From an uncultured Muribaculum sp. (GTDB taxonomy: Bacteria > Bacteroidota > Bacteroidia > Bacteroidales > Muribaculaceae): a stretch of 64,000 bases of DNA. The notes below the pieces were generated by a model, which saw only the letters and a program-made list of their open reading frames with translations, was not told where the DNA came from and made no database searches. Both the position numbers and the translations under genes were made by a program. The stretch is taken from positions 1-64,000 of the forward strand of contig CAJUMZ010000015.1 of assembly GCA_910587665.1 (NCBI GenBank). Reading direction: 5' to 3'. Shown piece by piece: positions 52,352-60,804 of this stretch (positions are counted from its first letter, which is position 1; every line of letters starts with the position of its first letter).

Positions 52352-52630
52352 ATGGACAGTAACGGTTACAAACGCCCCCCTTGGTGGATGACCATTGTGA
52401 TATTGGTGATGCTGTTGCCGCTATTTTCGTGGCCAATGGTGATAGCTTCGCTTCCTGCCGCTGATGACGGCAACAACTGGAAGATGCTTATCTACATCTT
52501 TCCCATTTATGCCATTCTCAGCGCATATTATTCCTACCGATGCTATATGGAACGCAAGGAATTGAGTATAATCCTGCTTGCACTGCTTCTGCTTGCATAT
52601 CTTGGCATTACGTTTGCCCTGTTAGTGTGA
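52352..52630 (+). CDS. Small membrane protein (92 aa)
   Basis: A 92-residue protein with three hydrophobic helices (WWMTIVILVMLLPLFSWPMVIASL, MLIYIFPIYAILSAYYSY and LSIILLALLLLAYLGITFALLV). The start is the ATG at 52352; a GTG at 52343 would overlap the epimerase stop. No family is recognised. It is placed between the epimerase and an LRR protein on the same strand, with gaps of five bases on both sides, so it is translated from the same transcript. Confidence 0.75.
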   Translation: MDSNGYKRPPWWMTIVILVMLLPLFSWPMVIASLPAADDGNNWKMLIYIFPIYAILSAYYSYRCYMERKELSIILLALLLLAYLGITFALLV

Positions 52631-52635
52631 AAGAT

Positions 52636-53598
52636 ATGGTGGCAAACAAGACGCGACTAATATTGGCGACACTGATGTCGGTTGCCGCACTACAATCACC
52701 GGCTACCGAGGTGTCTGAATATGCCTTTACAGGCGACATTACGATCAGGCAACCGGCGCTTGATGGAGATGTCACGGCTATCGGAGAGGGAGCATTTGCA
52801 GGCTCCTCCGTGGAGAGAGCCGTGATACCCGACGGAGTGACCGAAATAGGTGCGTTTGCATTTGCCGATTGCCGTTCGCTTGTCAGCGTCTCAATCCCTG
52901 AAGGGGTCACAATACTGCACGAAGGCTTGTTCAGGGGATGCACGTCATTGCGCGAAGTTACCTTGCCCACGACCTTAACAGCCATAGAGGCGGAAGTATT
53001 TGCCGCCACGGCTATAGAGCGGATAGATCTCAGCCGATGTATCTCGTTACGCACTCTTGGCGACCGTTGTTTTGCCAGATGTAAGTCACTCCACCTTATA
53101 AGTCTGCCGGAAGGAGTGGCTCGCATAGGCGACGCCGCATTATTCGGTTGCACGACGATTCCTGACATCATCCTTCCCGAGTCAGTGCAACATTTGGGCG
53201 ACTGCTCGCTTGCATGTCTCCCAACGATTACAACATTGCGCCTTCCCACATCACTCGGTTATATCGGCTCCAATGCCACGGAAGGCATGAACCGCCTGTC
53301 GGGAATTGACGCCACTTGGTTAAACGACATACCAAGTCTCGGCAACGATGTATGGTACGGGCTTCCGCAAAGCGACATATGGCTCAGCGTGGCACCCCGA
53401 TTACGCGACACCTTCCTGTCTGCACCCCAATGGCGCGAGTTCAACATATCCGCAGGTACAGTATCCACCGTTTTACCGACTACCGCCACTTCCGAGATTA
53501 AAAATATCTCGGTCTACCGAATATCGGAAATAAAGATAATAGTTACCGATTACACCGACGGTTCGCGCCGTGTTGAAAAGATATTAAAAACAAAATAA
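52636..53598 (+). CDS. Exported leucine-rich repeat (BspA-like) protein
   Basis: A 320-residue protein with a signal peptide (MVANKTRLILATLMSVAALQSPA) and seven or so LRR_5/BspA-type repeats from about residue 45 to 245, such as GTEIGAFAFADCRSLVSVSIPEGV-like units. The C-terminal part ends with IYRISEIKIIVTDYTDGSRR, lacking a clear sorting tail. The frame extends back to 52540 but overlaps the membrane protein; the ATG at 52636 gives the proper signal. It is cotranscribed with the epimerase and small membrane protein and precedes trmB by six bases. Confidence 0.85.
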   Translation: MVANKTRLILATLMSVAALQSPATEVSEYAFTGDITIRQPALDGDVTAIGEGAFAGSSVERAVIPDGVTEIGAFAFADCRSLVSVSIPEGVTILHEGLFRGCTSLREVTLPTTLTAIEAEVFAATAIERIDLSRCISLRTLGDRCFARCKSLHLISLPEGVARIGDAALFGCTTIPDIILPESVQHLGDCSLACLPTITTLRLPTSLGYIGSNATEGMNRLSGIDATWLNDIPSLGNDVWYGLPQSDIWLSVAPRLRDTFLSAPQWREFNISAGTVSTVLPTTATSEIKNISVYRISEIKIIVTDYTDGSRRVEKILKTK

Positions 53599-53604
53599 CC
53601 TTGT

Positions 53605-54363
53605 ATGGGAAAAAATAAATTACGAAAATTCAGTGAAATGGAGTCGATGGAGTGTGTATTCCAATACCCGTTCGGCATACTCCGCGAAAAGGGATTTCCG
53701 ATGAAAGGGAGATGGTGTCGCGACTATTTCGGCAATGACAACCCGATTGTCCTTGAACTTGGCTGTGGAAAAGGCGAGTACACCGTAGGGCTTGCCAAGC
53801 GCTTTCCCGACAAAAACTTCATAGGCATAGACATAAAAGGCGCGAGAATGTGGACCGGGGCGCGTCAAGTGCGTGACAACGGTATAAAAAACGCGGCATT
53901 TCTGCGCACGAGCATCGAGCTTCTCCCCCATTTCTTCGCTCCCGGAGAGATTGACGAGATATGGATAACTTTTCCCGACCCCCAGATGAAAAAAGTTACC
54001 AAGCGTCTTACCGGGACTCGTTTTATGGCTCTTTACCGGCAAGTGCTCCGCGACAACGGGATAGTGCACCTTAAAAGCGACAGCCCTTTCCTGTACACCT
54101 ATACCCGGTACATGATCGAGCATAACGGCTTTGAAAAGATAACCGACACCGCCGACCTCTACCATGACCCGCAGGGCGTGAGCGATATCCTGAACATACG
54201 CACATTCTACGAACAGCAGTGGCTTGACCGCGGACTTACAATAAAATATCTGTCATGGCATCTCGACCACACATCACAGCTCTCCGAGCCTGAGGTGGAA
54301 ATCGAGCCTGACACCTACCGCAGTTTCTCCCGTGGCGAACTGCAATGCCCAGAAAAATGTTAA
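53605..54363 (+). CDS. trmB: tRNA (guanine-N7-)-methyltransferase TrmB
   Basis: Methylates G46 in the variable loop of many tRNAs with S-adenosylmethionine. The 252-residue protein shows the SAM site LELGCGKGEYTVGLAKRFP, FIGIDIKGARMW, and the conserved catalytic segment EIWITFPDPQMKKVTKRLTG. The C-terminal end SEPEVEIEPDTYRSF is usual for Bacteroidetes members. It lies six bases after the LRR gene and 22 before mrp, so it ends or runs through a six-gene + strand group. Confidence 0.96.
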   Translation: MGKNKLRKFSEMESMECVFQYPFGILREKGFPMKGRWCRDYFGNDNPIVLELGCGKGEYTVGLAKRFPDKNFIGIDIKGARMWTGARQVRDNGIKNAAFLRTSIELLPHFFAPGEIDEIWITFPDPQMKKVTKRLTGTRFMALYRQVLRDNGIVHLKSDSPFLYTYTRYMIEHNGFEKITDTADLYHDPQGVSDILNIRTFYEQQWLDRGLTIKYLSWHLDHTSQLSEPEVEIEPDTYRSFSRGELQCPEKC

Positions 54364-54385
54364 CAACTAAAATTCAACAAATCAT

Positions 54386-55498
54386 ATGGAAACATTATAT
54401 CCAAAACTTATTCTTGACGCACTAACCAATGTGCGATACCCAGGTAACGGCAAAAATATAGTCGAGCTTGGCATGGTAGAGGATGACATCCGCATAGACG
54501 GCAACAAGGTAAGCTTCTCGCTGATTTTCGACAAGCCCACCGATCCATTTGTCAAATCACTCGTAAAAGCCGCCGAGACCGCCCTGACCACATTCATCTC
54601 TCCCGAGATTGACGTAAAAGACCGTATAAACGTGAAATTCCGTAAGGAAAATCCCGCGCCCAAAGCTGAAGAGCGCCCCCTTCCGAAAGTCAAAAACATA
54701 ATAGGCGTGTCATCCGGCAAAGGCGGTGTAGGCAAGTCAACAGTAGCGAGCAACCTTGCAGTGGCACTCGCAAGGCTCGGGTATAAGGTGGGACTACTCG
54801 ACGCCGACATATTCGGACCATCAGTTCCAAAGATGTTTGGCGTGGAAGACGAGCCTATATACATGGAAAATGTCGACGGACAGGAGATGATAGTCCCTGT
54901 AGAAAAATATGGCGTGAAGTTGCTGTCGATAGGATTTCTTGTAGATAAAAACTCACCCGTGCTATGGCGCGGTGCAATGGCGTCACGCGCCCTCAACCAG
55001 CTTATCACCCAGGCGTCATGGGGCGAGCTTGACTACTTCCTCATTGACATGCCTCCCGGCACAAGCGACATCCACCTCACCCTCGTGCAGACTCTCGGCA
55101 TCACCGGCGTAGTGATCGTCAGCACACCACAGGAGGTGGCACTTGCCGACGCCCGAAAGGGAATCGCTATGTTTACCGACGATAAAGTCAATGTCCCCGT
55201 GCTTGGCATTGTTGAAAACATGGCATGGTTCACCCCGGCGGCTCACCCCGACGAGAAGTACTACATATTCGGGCGCGACGGCGCTGTGAAGCTTGCCGAG
55301 GAATTTAACGTTAAAGTTCTTGCGCAGATACCTATCGTCGGCACTATATGTGAAGGCGGCGACTGCGGATCGCCCATCGCCCTGAAAGACACCATCACCG
55401 GCGAAGCGTTCATGTCGCTTGGCAACGCCGTCGTTGAAGCTGTCGACGAGCGTAATTCAACGCTGCCTCCAACATCGGCTGTCGAGACACACTCCTGA
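54386..55498 (+). CDS. Mrp/NBP35 family Fe-S carrier ATPase
   Basis: P-loop ATPase that carries or inserts Fe-S clusters (Mrp/ApbC). The 370-residue protein begins with an MIP18/DUF59-like domain (about 1-90), followed by the deviant Walker A GKGGVGKST (111-119), LLDADIFGPSVPKMFG and DMPPGTSDIHLTL. The C-x-x-C pair that bridges a cluster in many homologues after ENM is absent (ENMAWFTPAAHPDEKYY), which is common in Bacteroidetes; CEGGDCG near 327 is retained. It is on the same strand as trmB. Confidence 0.94.
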   Translation: METLYPKLILDALTNVRYPGNGKNIVELGMVEDDIRIDGNKVSFSLIFDKPTDPFVKSLVKAAETALTTFISPEIDVKDRINVKFRKENPAPKAEERPLPKVKNIIGVSSGKGGVGKSTVASNLAVALARLGYKVGLLDADIFGPSVPKMFGVEDEPIYMENVDGQEMIVPVEKYGVKLLSIGFLVDKNSPVLWRGAMASRALNQLITQASWGELDYFLIDMPPGTSDIHLTLVQTLGITGVVIVSTPQEVALADARKGIAMFTDDKVNVPVLGIVENMAWFTPAAHPDEKYYIFGRDGAVKLAEEFNVKVLAQIPIVGTICEGGDCGSPIALKDTITGEAFMSLGNAVVEAVDERNSTLPPTSAVETHS

Positions 55499-55509
55499 TT
55501 AAATCCGTG

Positions 55510-56514
55510 TCACCTCAACGCCGACACCACAAGATACGTCATATAGCCTACGTAACACAGGGCGAGCACCAATCCCTCGCCCCGTGTTATGACGCGCTTG
55601 CCTATTATCTGACCGAAGAGCCAAAGTAGCAGTGACCCGCCCACGAGTGTGCTGAAATCGACCACCGATATCGTACCTGTATTAAGCGGACTGATAGTGG
55701 CGCAAAGGCCGAGGATAAAAAACACGTTGAATATACATGCCCCTACTACGTTGCCGAGAGCTATTCCCGGCTGCTTCTTAACGGCGGCCACCACCGATGT
55801 GGCAAGATCAGGGACAGAACTGCCTATCGCCACGATAGTAAGTCCGACAAGCCCCTCCGACAAGCCCGCTTTCAAGGCTATGCCCGATGCGCCGTCGACA
55901 ATCCAGTTTCCACCCACTATAAGCGCACCGAGACCGCCGAGTATGCACACGACGGCAAGCCACATTTTCATCCCGGGTTTCTCCCCGGCGTCATTCTTCC
56001 CCGCCGAGGCATTTCCCGCGGCATTTTCCGGGACAAGCGGTTGCGGCTCCTTTGCCATCTCGAATGTATAAGCCATGAATATGATAAAGAAAGCGATCAG
56101 CATAAGCCCGTCGGTACGGCTTATAAAGTCGGCGGTATTGTCAAAAAGCTTGTCGTCACCGCAGAAAAACAGGGCAAGCGAGGCAAGGGCGAGCATGGGA
56201 AGATCTTTCCAAAGCATATCCTTGCTTATCTCTATCGGATTGATCAAGGCTACAATACCCACGACAAACAATATGTCAAAGATATTTGCCCCCACGATGT
56301 CACCAAGCGCAAGTTGCGACTTGCCGCTGAGGGTTGAGGTAAGACACACAACAAAGTCAGGCGTCGAAGAGCCGAACGCCACGACAGTAAGACCTATTAT
56401 AAGACCGGACACCTTAAAATAACGCGCCACGGCAACAGCTCCGTCGGTAAGATAGTTTCCACCGGCAATGATAAGTATGATACCCAGAATCAGGAAAATA
56501 ATGTCATGAGCCAT
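55510..56514 (-). CDS. Calcium/sodium antiporter (CaxA/YrbG family)
   Basis: A 334-residue inner membrane antiporter with about ten helices in two inverted repeats. Each repeat carries the family signature: GLTVVAFGSSTPDFVV plus GDIVGANIFDILFVVG in the first half, and GLTIVAIGSSVPDLATSVVAA plus GNVVGACIFNVFFILG in the second. The loop between (about 160-195) is rich in Ala, Asn and Gly. The start is the ATG at 56514; a TTG at 56532 is less likely. It probably expels Ca2+ in exchange for Na+. Confidence 0.94.
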   Translation of the reverse strand: MAHDIIFLILGIILIIAGGNYLTDGAVAVARYFKVSGLIIGLTVVAFGSSTPDFVVCLTSTLSGKSQLALGDIVGANIFDILFVVGIVALINPIEISKDMLWKDLPMLALASLALFFCGDDKLFDNTADFISRTDGLMLIAFFIIFMAYTFEMAKEPQPLVPENAAGNASAGKNDAGEKPGMKMWLAVVCILGGLGALIVGGNWIVDGASGIALKAGLSEGLVGLTIVAIGSSVPDLATSVVAAVKKQPGIALGNVVGACIFNVFFILGLCATISPLNTGTISVVDFSTLVGGSLLLWLFGQIIGKRVITRGEGLVLALCYVGYMTYLVVSALR

Positions 56515-56601
56515 AATTAATGATAATTGCAATTACTTATACTGCTATAACAATCATTATGGCGATTTTTATCGGGAATAAATCAAAAAAGCCGGTAACT
56601 G

Positions 56602-57798
56602 TCAGAAACGCGCGCCGATATTGAATGTCAGCGATTCATTGGAGTTGAAAAATGTATATCCGTTACCATAGTATGCCCTTCCGTCAAATCGCACAGACAA
56701 AGATGAAAACAAGCTGCGATGGTTATACACAAACGACAGCATCATCTTTACATTAGTCGAAAACATATCCTTTCTTCCCTCTGTAGAGTCTTCATATGAG
56801 TGTTTATACCCGATTGACGGTAATACCGTGACATTAAACAACCAATTGCGTGGTTTCATCACGCAATTGTAGGCATATCCCACCATCAAGTCATAATCGG
56901 TATAACGAAAATTATAATAATCGTGGTCGCCCGGCAGATAGGCGAGCATGTCAGCCGGCAATTGGGAAAAATCAAGCGAGATCTCCTGATGAGTGTAGTT
57001 AAAACCAGCTATCATGGATCCTGCACTTTTAAGCTGATACTTCGAATAGCAATAAGCCGCAGCCTGTGAATACTTACGGTGGTTGAAAAAATAATACAGA
57101 TCCCACACGGTTGACTCCTGATTGACTCCGTCAAAATTAAAATCAAGGCCCTGACCTTGGGAAGGCTTGAATTTGCCGAACTTGGTGACATGCGCCCCGC
57201 CCTTGGTAGAGGACCGTTGATAATTAGCGGCAAAAAGAGCACAGGTAAAATTGAATTCAAAGTTTGTACGGTTGGAAACCGGATTGCCTACAAGTTCATT
57301 GGCATTGAAATCATAGCCCACACTTACCGCCATGAAACACAGGTGAGCTCCGACATCGCTATACAGGTCGGAGATCATTCGTATTGAGGTACTTTTGGTA
57401 AACGTAAGCATATAGCTCTGAGCCCAGTTGTATGACTTTCCGATCACTTTCCAGTTTTTACCGGTTCCCACCACATAGTCAGGGTCATAAGAATTGAATG
57501 TACGGTCGCCCCAATTATATACATTCACACAAAACTGCGCGAACTTCGGATAACGTATGCGCGGATCATTTATATGAAATCCTGAATTTATAAGCCTGTC
57601 CAACCAATTCTTGCCCCGCAGAGGAGGAAGCTCCTCGACGGCAACGCTATCATCCGAGACAATACCGTCATCAATCAGGCAGGAATCTGCCATAAGTGAA
57701 ATAGAGGAATCATCCGACGGGAGAGTGCGTGCAGAAATGTTTAAGGCGAAAACCGCCATAAACATCACCAAGATATTTAACCTTCTCCACACCCTCAT
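56602..57798 (-). CDS. DUF4421 outer membrane beta-barrel protein
   Basis: A 398-residue exported protein (signal LNILVMFMAVFALNISA). The mature part fits the DUF4421 family of Bacteroidetes: NWLDRLINSGFHINDPRIRYPKF near the start, the segment FNSYDPDYVVGTGKNWKV, and many amphipathic strands ending with NESLTFNIGARF, whose terminal F is typical of outer membrane barrels. Function unknown. It is alone between the antiporter and the Ntn hydrolase genes on the same strand. Confidence 0.87.
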   Translation of the reverse strand: MRVWRRLNILVMFMAVFALNISARTLPSDDSSISLMADSCLIDDGIVSDDSVAVEELPPLRGKNWLDRLINSGFHINDPRIRYPKFAQFCVNVYNWGDRTFNSYDPDYVVGTGKNWKVIGKSYNWAQSYMLTFTKSTSIRMISDLYSDVGAHLCFMAVSVGYDFNANELVGNPVSNRTNFEFNFTCALFAANYQRSSTKGGAHVTKFGKFKPSQGQGLDFNFDGVNQESTVWDLYYFFNHRKYSQAAAYCYSKYQLKSAGSMIAGFNYTHQEISLDFSQLPADMLAYLPGDHDYYNFRYTDYDLMVGYAYNCVMKPRNWLFNVTVLPSIGYKHSYEDSTEGRKDMFSTNVKMMLSFVYNHRSLFSSLSVRFDGRAYYGNGYTFFNSNESLTFNIGARF

Positions 57799-57899
57799 CT
57801 GAGAATATTAACACTTTTGCAAAGTTACTATTTTATTTTCATTGAAAGCTTATAGAGTCGCGGTTTATGGAAAAATGAGCCACAAACCGCGACATTTCG

Positions 57900-58964
57900 T
57901 TAATACATCGGTGTAAACGGAGCATGCTTCTCAAGACGTGAGGTGACATCACCCACAAGATCCTGCGACTTTGAAGTGTCGAGCCTAAGCACCGAGGCAC
58001 CTTTTCGCAAGTCGCATTTTTTCAAGTCGATATAAAACATACCCATATTAGTCACTATATCAAAATAATATAGACGGTCGCGTATATTGCTGAATGATCT
58101 CCACTGTGTCGACGACACATTAGGCTCGGTCTCTATCGAATACTGATAAGGCACTGATACATTCGCTAATATACTGCGGGTAATGGCAAGTCCAAGTCCG
58201 GCATCATTGGTCTTCTCCACATGACCTTGAAAAAAATAGCCACGCACAAAGCGATCAGGACTTTTTACTGTGCCGGGCAGCATATTGATACCTCCTACAT
58301 TCTTCCAATAGTCATTGATGGCAGTCATTGCCGGATACTGCGGATCGTTGGTCATAGCCGGCATATCCTCCCCTTCATAGACCTTTACTACGCCATGGTC
58401 AAATTCAAGTATCGCACACCTTCCCTCTGCATCAGTTATGCCCCAGTGAAGAGCCGACACGGTACCACCGTCAAATGTAGCCCCTGACACATTGAAATTC
58501 TGTTCTTTAAGCACCTCTACTACTTCCGGAGTAGTCGCATTCATGTCAAGCAGCCAGCCTACAAACATCGCCAACGACATACCCGGGCGGTCAACCGTCT
58601 CCTTATTGGCATAGACTGTACCCTTGCAAAACAAGCCGTTAATCACGAGACCCTTTTCATTCATGCCCTCGGTTATGCCGCCATCGTAGCCGACAGCATA
58701 GACCGCTCCGTATTTTGAAGTCCACGTAACTGCACCCGGCTTGTTGTCGCCTATCTTCTTCATGCCGCGGGGATATACATAAATATTTGTTGGTATCGGA
58801 GTCTTCCAGTCAAGTGACCTGCCTACGATACGAAGCACACTGTCGGTCGATTCAACCGCAGTGTCACCGACATATAGTATACGCGAACATGCTTCCGACT
58901 TGCTCACGCCCATAAACGCCATAAAGGCAAAAAAGCAGAAAATAACCTTGAGTTTCATTGTCAT
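57900..58964 (-). CDS. Choloylglycine hydrolase family (linear amide hydrolase)
   Basis: A 354-residue N-terminal-nucleophile hydrolase of the family that includes bile salt hydrolase and penicillin V acylase. The signal peptide ends at SKSEA, so cleavage exposes C26 as the catalytic N-terminal residue (CSRILYVG). R49 and D52 in VGRSLDW match family active-site positions. It continues with YPRGMKKIG and GMNEKGLVINGLFC. Whether the substrate is a conjugated bile acid, a penicillin-like amide or an acyl-homoserine lactone cannot be told. A gut setting makes bile salt hydrolase attractive but unproven. Confidence 0.9.
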   Translation of the reverse strand: MTMKLKVIFCFFAFMAFMGVSKSEACSRILYVGDTAVESTDSVLRIVGRSLDWKTPIPTNIYVYPRGMKKIGDNKPGAVTWTSKYGAVYAVGYDGGITEGMNEKGLVINGLFCKGTVYANKETVDRPGMSLAMFVGWLLDMNATTPEVVEVLKEQNFNVSGATFDGGTVSALHWGITDAEGRCAILEFDHGVVKVYEGEDMPAMTNDPQYPAMTAINDYWKNVGGINMLPGTVKSPDRFVRGYFFQGHVEKTNDAGLGLAITRSILANVSVPYQYSIETEPNVSSTQWRSFSNIRDRLYYFDIVTNMGMFYIDLKKCDLRKGASVLRLDTSKSQDLVGDVTSRLEKHAPFTPMY

Positions 58965-59065
58965 AACGATTTAACTTTAATGCTAAACGTGACATACCGC
59001 CCAATAGTTCAACCGCTATCCCGCTATATAATCCCCCTATAAAAAATATGCAACTTAAATAGCTT

Positions 59066-60586
59066 TTATATTATCCTTATGATACGCCTTAAGGTAACTG
59101 TCGCCGCCGGCAGCCCGGGCGATGTCACCCGCAATTCAAAGTCACCGTCACCCAACACCGACCTTAACACACATAGCGCACGCCCTTTACGAGCCTCACA
59201 TGAGCTATTATACGCATGGCAATCAGGCAAGTCCGTATTCCCGACAGCAAAGACACTACCCTTGTGGTTGGCCTCAAACATAAGATGGTTGTCGGCATCA
59301 GTCACGAGATTGCCGTCGGAATCCACGATCTCCACAAGCGCATATGCAAGGTCGCCGGACCCGATGCCCTCGCGGTCTACCGTTATCCTTATTGCGGCAG
59401 GCTCACCGAACGATTTCAACGTATCAGACTCCGCATAATCAAAGGGGACTATCTCCGACTGAGACCATCGGTCAAAAGTATCGTCAACGCCGTCTACAAC
59501 AATAAGCCCGTGGACACAACAGGCATCCATAAAGGCGGGAGATGGAGGATTGGAATCAGCCATACACACGGCATTGAATCCGGCATTTTTGAGCAACTGT
59601 GCCTTGCGTATCTCGGCGTCACGATAACCAAGAGCACCAATCATGCCGTTGGTATGATCCACACATGCACCCACAATCCTTATCGGCTCTCCGTTTAGCT
59701 TGGCAACTCCATCAACATATTCCAACCGCCTGATTAAATATCTTAATATTTCCGTATCAATCCTGTCATTTCCCTGATACAACCTCGCCATGAGAAAGCA
59801 TGATACAGGAGAGTCAGGTGACCATATAGCAGGGTCGTCGACCATAAACGACATGTTTATCTCGGTTGTATCATGAGGGGCAGCGGTAAATTCCGTTTTA
59901 ATCGGAATGGACCCTCTATCAGGTATAACTGAATTTAAATTCATATTGAGCGACGCCACAGTGTCGGTACGGTTTTCGACAAGAAACCTGACGTTCACCG
60001 ATGCGCTGTCAGCCGTAACCACGGGCGTGGTCACTTCCATCGACTTAGGAATTATCTCCACTCTTGGTGCCCCAGTATAATATACACTCCGGCATATTCC
60101 CGCACCACTATGCGGGTTACGGTCGCCCATTGCGGAATTATCTACCTTTACAGCAATGACATTGCCGGGACCCGGCTTCAGATAAGGAGCCATATCCACA
60201 TAAAACGGCGCGCATCCGCCAAGATGTCCCCCGGCATAATGCCCGTTTACCCAGACCTCGGAATTCATGTATACGCCTTCAAAGTAAAGGAGCATCCTGT
60301 CACAGTCATCCCAAGGATCATATTCAAAATCACGCCTGTACCAACCGACGGCAGCAGGCGTACAACCGGGATTATAGCCAAAGTCACACTCGACGCTCCA
60401 ATCATGCGGCAGATCAACCCGGCGCCATGAAGAGTCATCATATCCCGGAGCAAGCGCCGTGTAATCGGCATCAAGAGAAAACCGCCAACCCCAATCAAGA
60501 CGGCGGTGGAGATCGGTAAGATAAGCCCCGTGAGAATAACCGAAGCTTAACAGCACCCAAGCCGCCACTACTACAAATCTATACAT
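59066..60586 (-). CDS. GH2 family protein lacking most of its catalytic barrel
   Basis: A 506-residue exported protein with the order of a GH2 beta-galactosidase but with the centre missing. Signal (VVVAAWVLLSFGYSHG); sugar-binding domain with VDLPHDWSVE and WYRRDFEY (about 20-190); Ig-like domain (190-290); then the first ~90 residues of the barrel (NGEPIRIVGACVDHTNG); then it goes at about 385 straight into a C-terminal Ig-like domain (GEPAAIRITVDREGIGSG...). The Asn-Glu acid/base and the nucleophile glutamate regions are absent. The frame is intact. It is either a pseudo-enzyme that binds sugars or a decaying gene with an in-frame deletion of about 250 residues. Confidence 0.85.
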   Translation of the reverse strand: MYRFVVVAAWVLLSFGYSHGAYLTDLHRRLDWGWRFSLDADYTALAPGYDDSSWRRVDLPHDWSVECDFGYNPGCTPAAVGWYRRDFEYDPWDDCDRMLLYFEGVYMNSEVWVNGHYAGGHLGGCAPFYVDMAPYLKPGPGNVIAVKVDNSAMGDRNPHSGAGICRSVYYTGAPRVEIIPKSMEVTTPVVTADSASVNVRFLVENRTDTVASLNMNLNSVIPDRGSIPIKTEFTAAPHDTTEINMSFMVDDPAIWSPDSPVSCFLMARLYQGNDRIDTEILRYLIRRLEYVDGVAKLNGEPIRIVGACVDHTNGMIGALGYRDAEIRKAQLLKNAGFNAVCMADSNPPSPAFMDACCVHGLIVVDGVDDTFDRWSQSEIVPFDYAESDTLKSFGEPAAIRITVDREGIGSGDLAYALVEIVDSDGNLVTDADNHLMFEANHKGSVFAVGNTDLPDCHAYNSSCEARKGRALCVLRSVLGDGDFELRVTSPGLPAATVTLRRIIRII

Positions 60587-60763
60587 ACAATATGAATTTA
60601 ACTAAAAATTTAAAATATTTCACCGCTCTATTTTACAAAGATACAATATAATTTAGGATATTATATTACATTCTTCATGAAAACATTATACTTACAGTAA
60701 TAAAATACAAGCCCTGATACCGTATAATTTTTAACGGTTGTATAATATTCGAAAGATTTATTA

Positions 60764-60771
60764 TATCTTTG
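60764..60771 (+). promoter_or_regulatory. -7 box of the Na/Pi cotransporter gene
   Basis: TATCTTTG, 33 bases before the preferred start at 60805; a TTG about 23 bases upstream may be the -33 element. It lies at the beginning of the longest open frame and decides for the inner ATG. Confidence 0.6.
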
Positions 60772-60804
60772 CGTTGGAAAAAATTTTTTATCACTCCAGG
60801 TATA

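Noticed and set aside
54386..55498. Damage to the Mrp protein because the CxxC pair is missing
   Set aside because: Homologues in Bacteroidetes commonly lack this pair while remaining otherwise intact, so this is more likely lineage character than decay.
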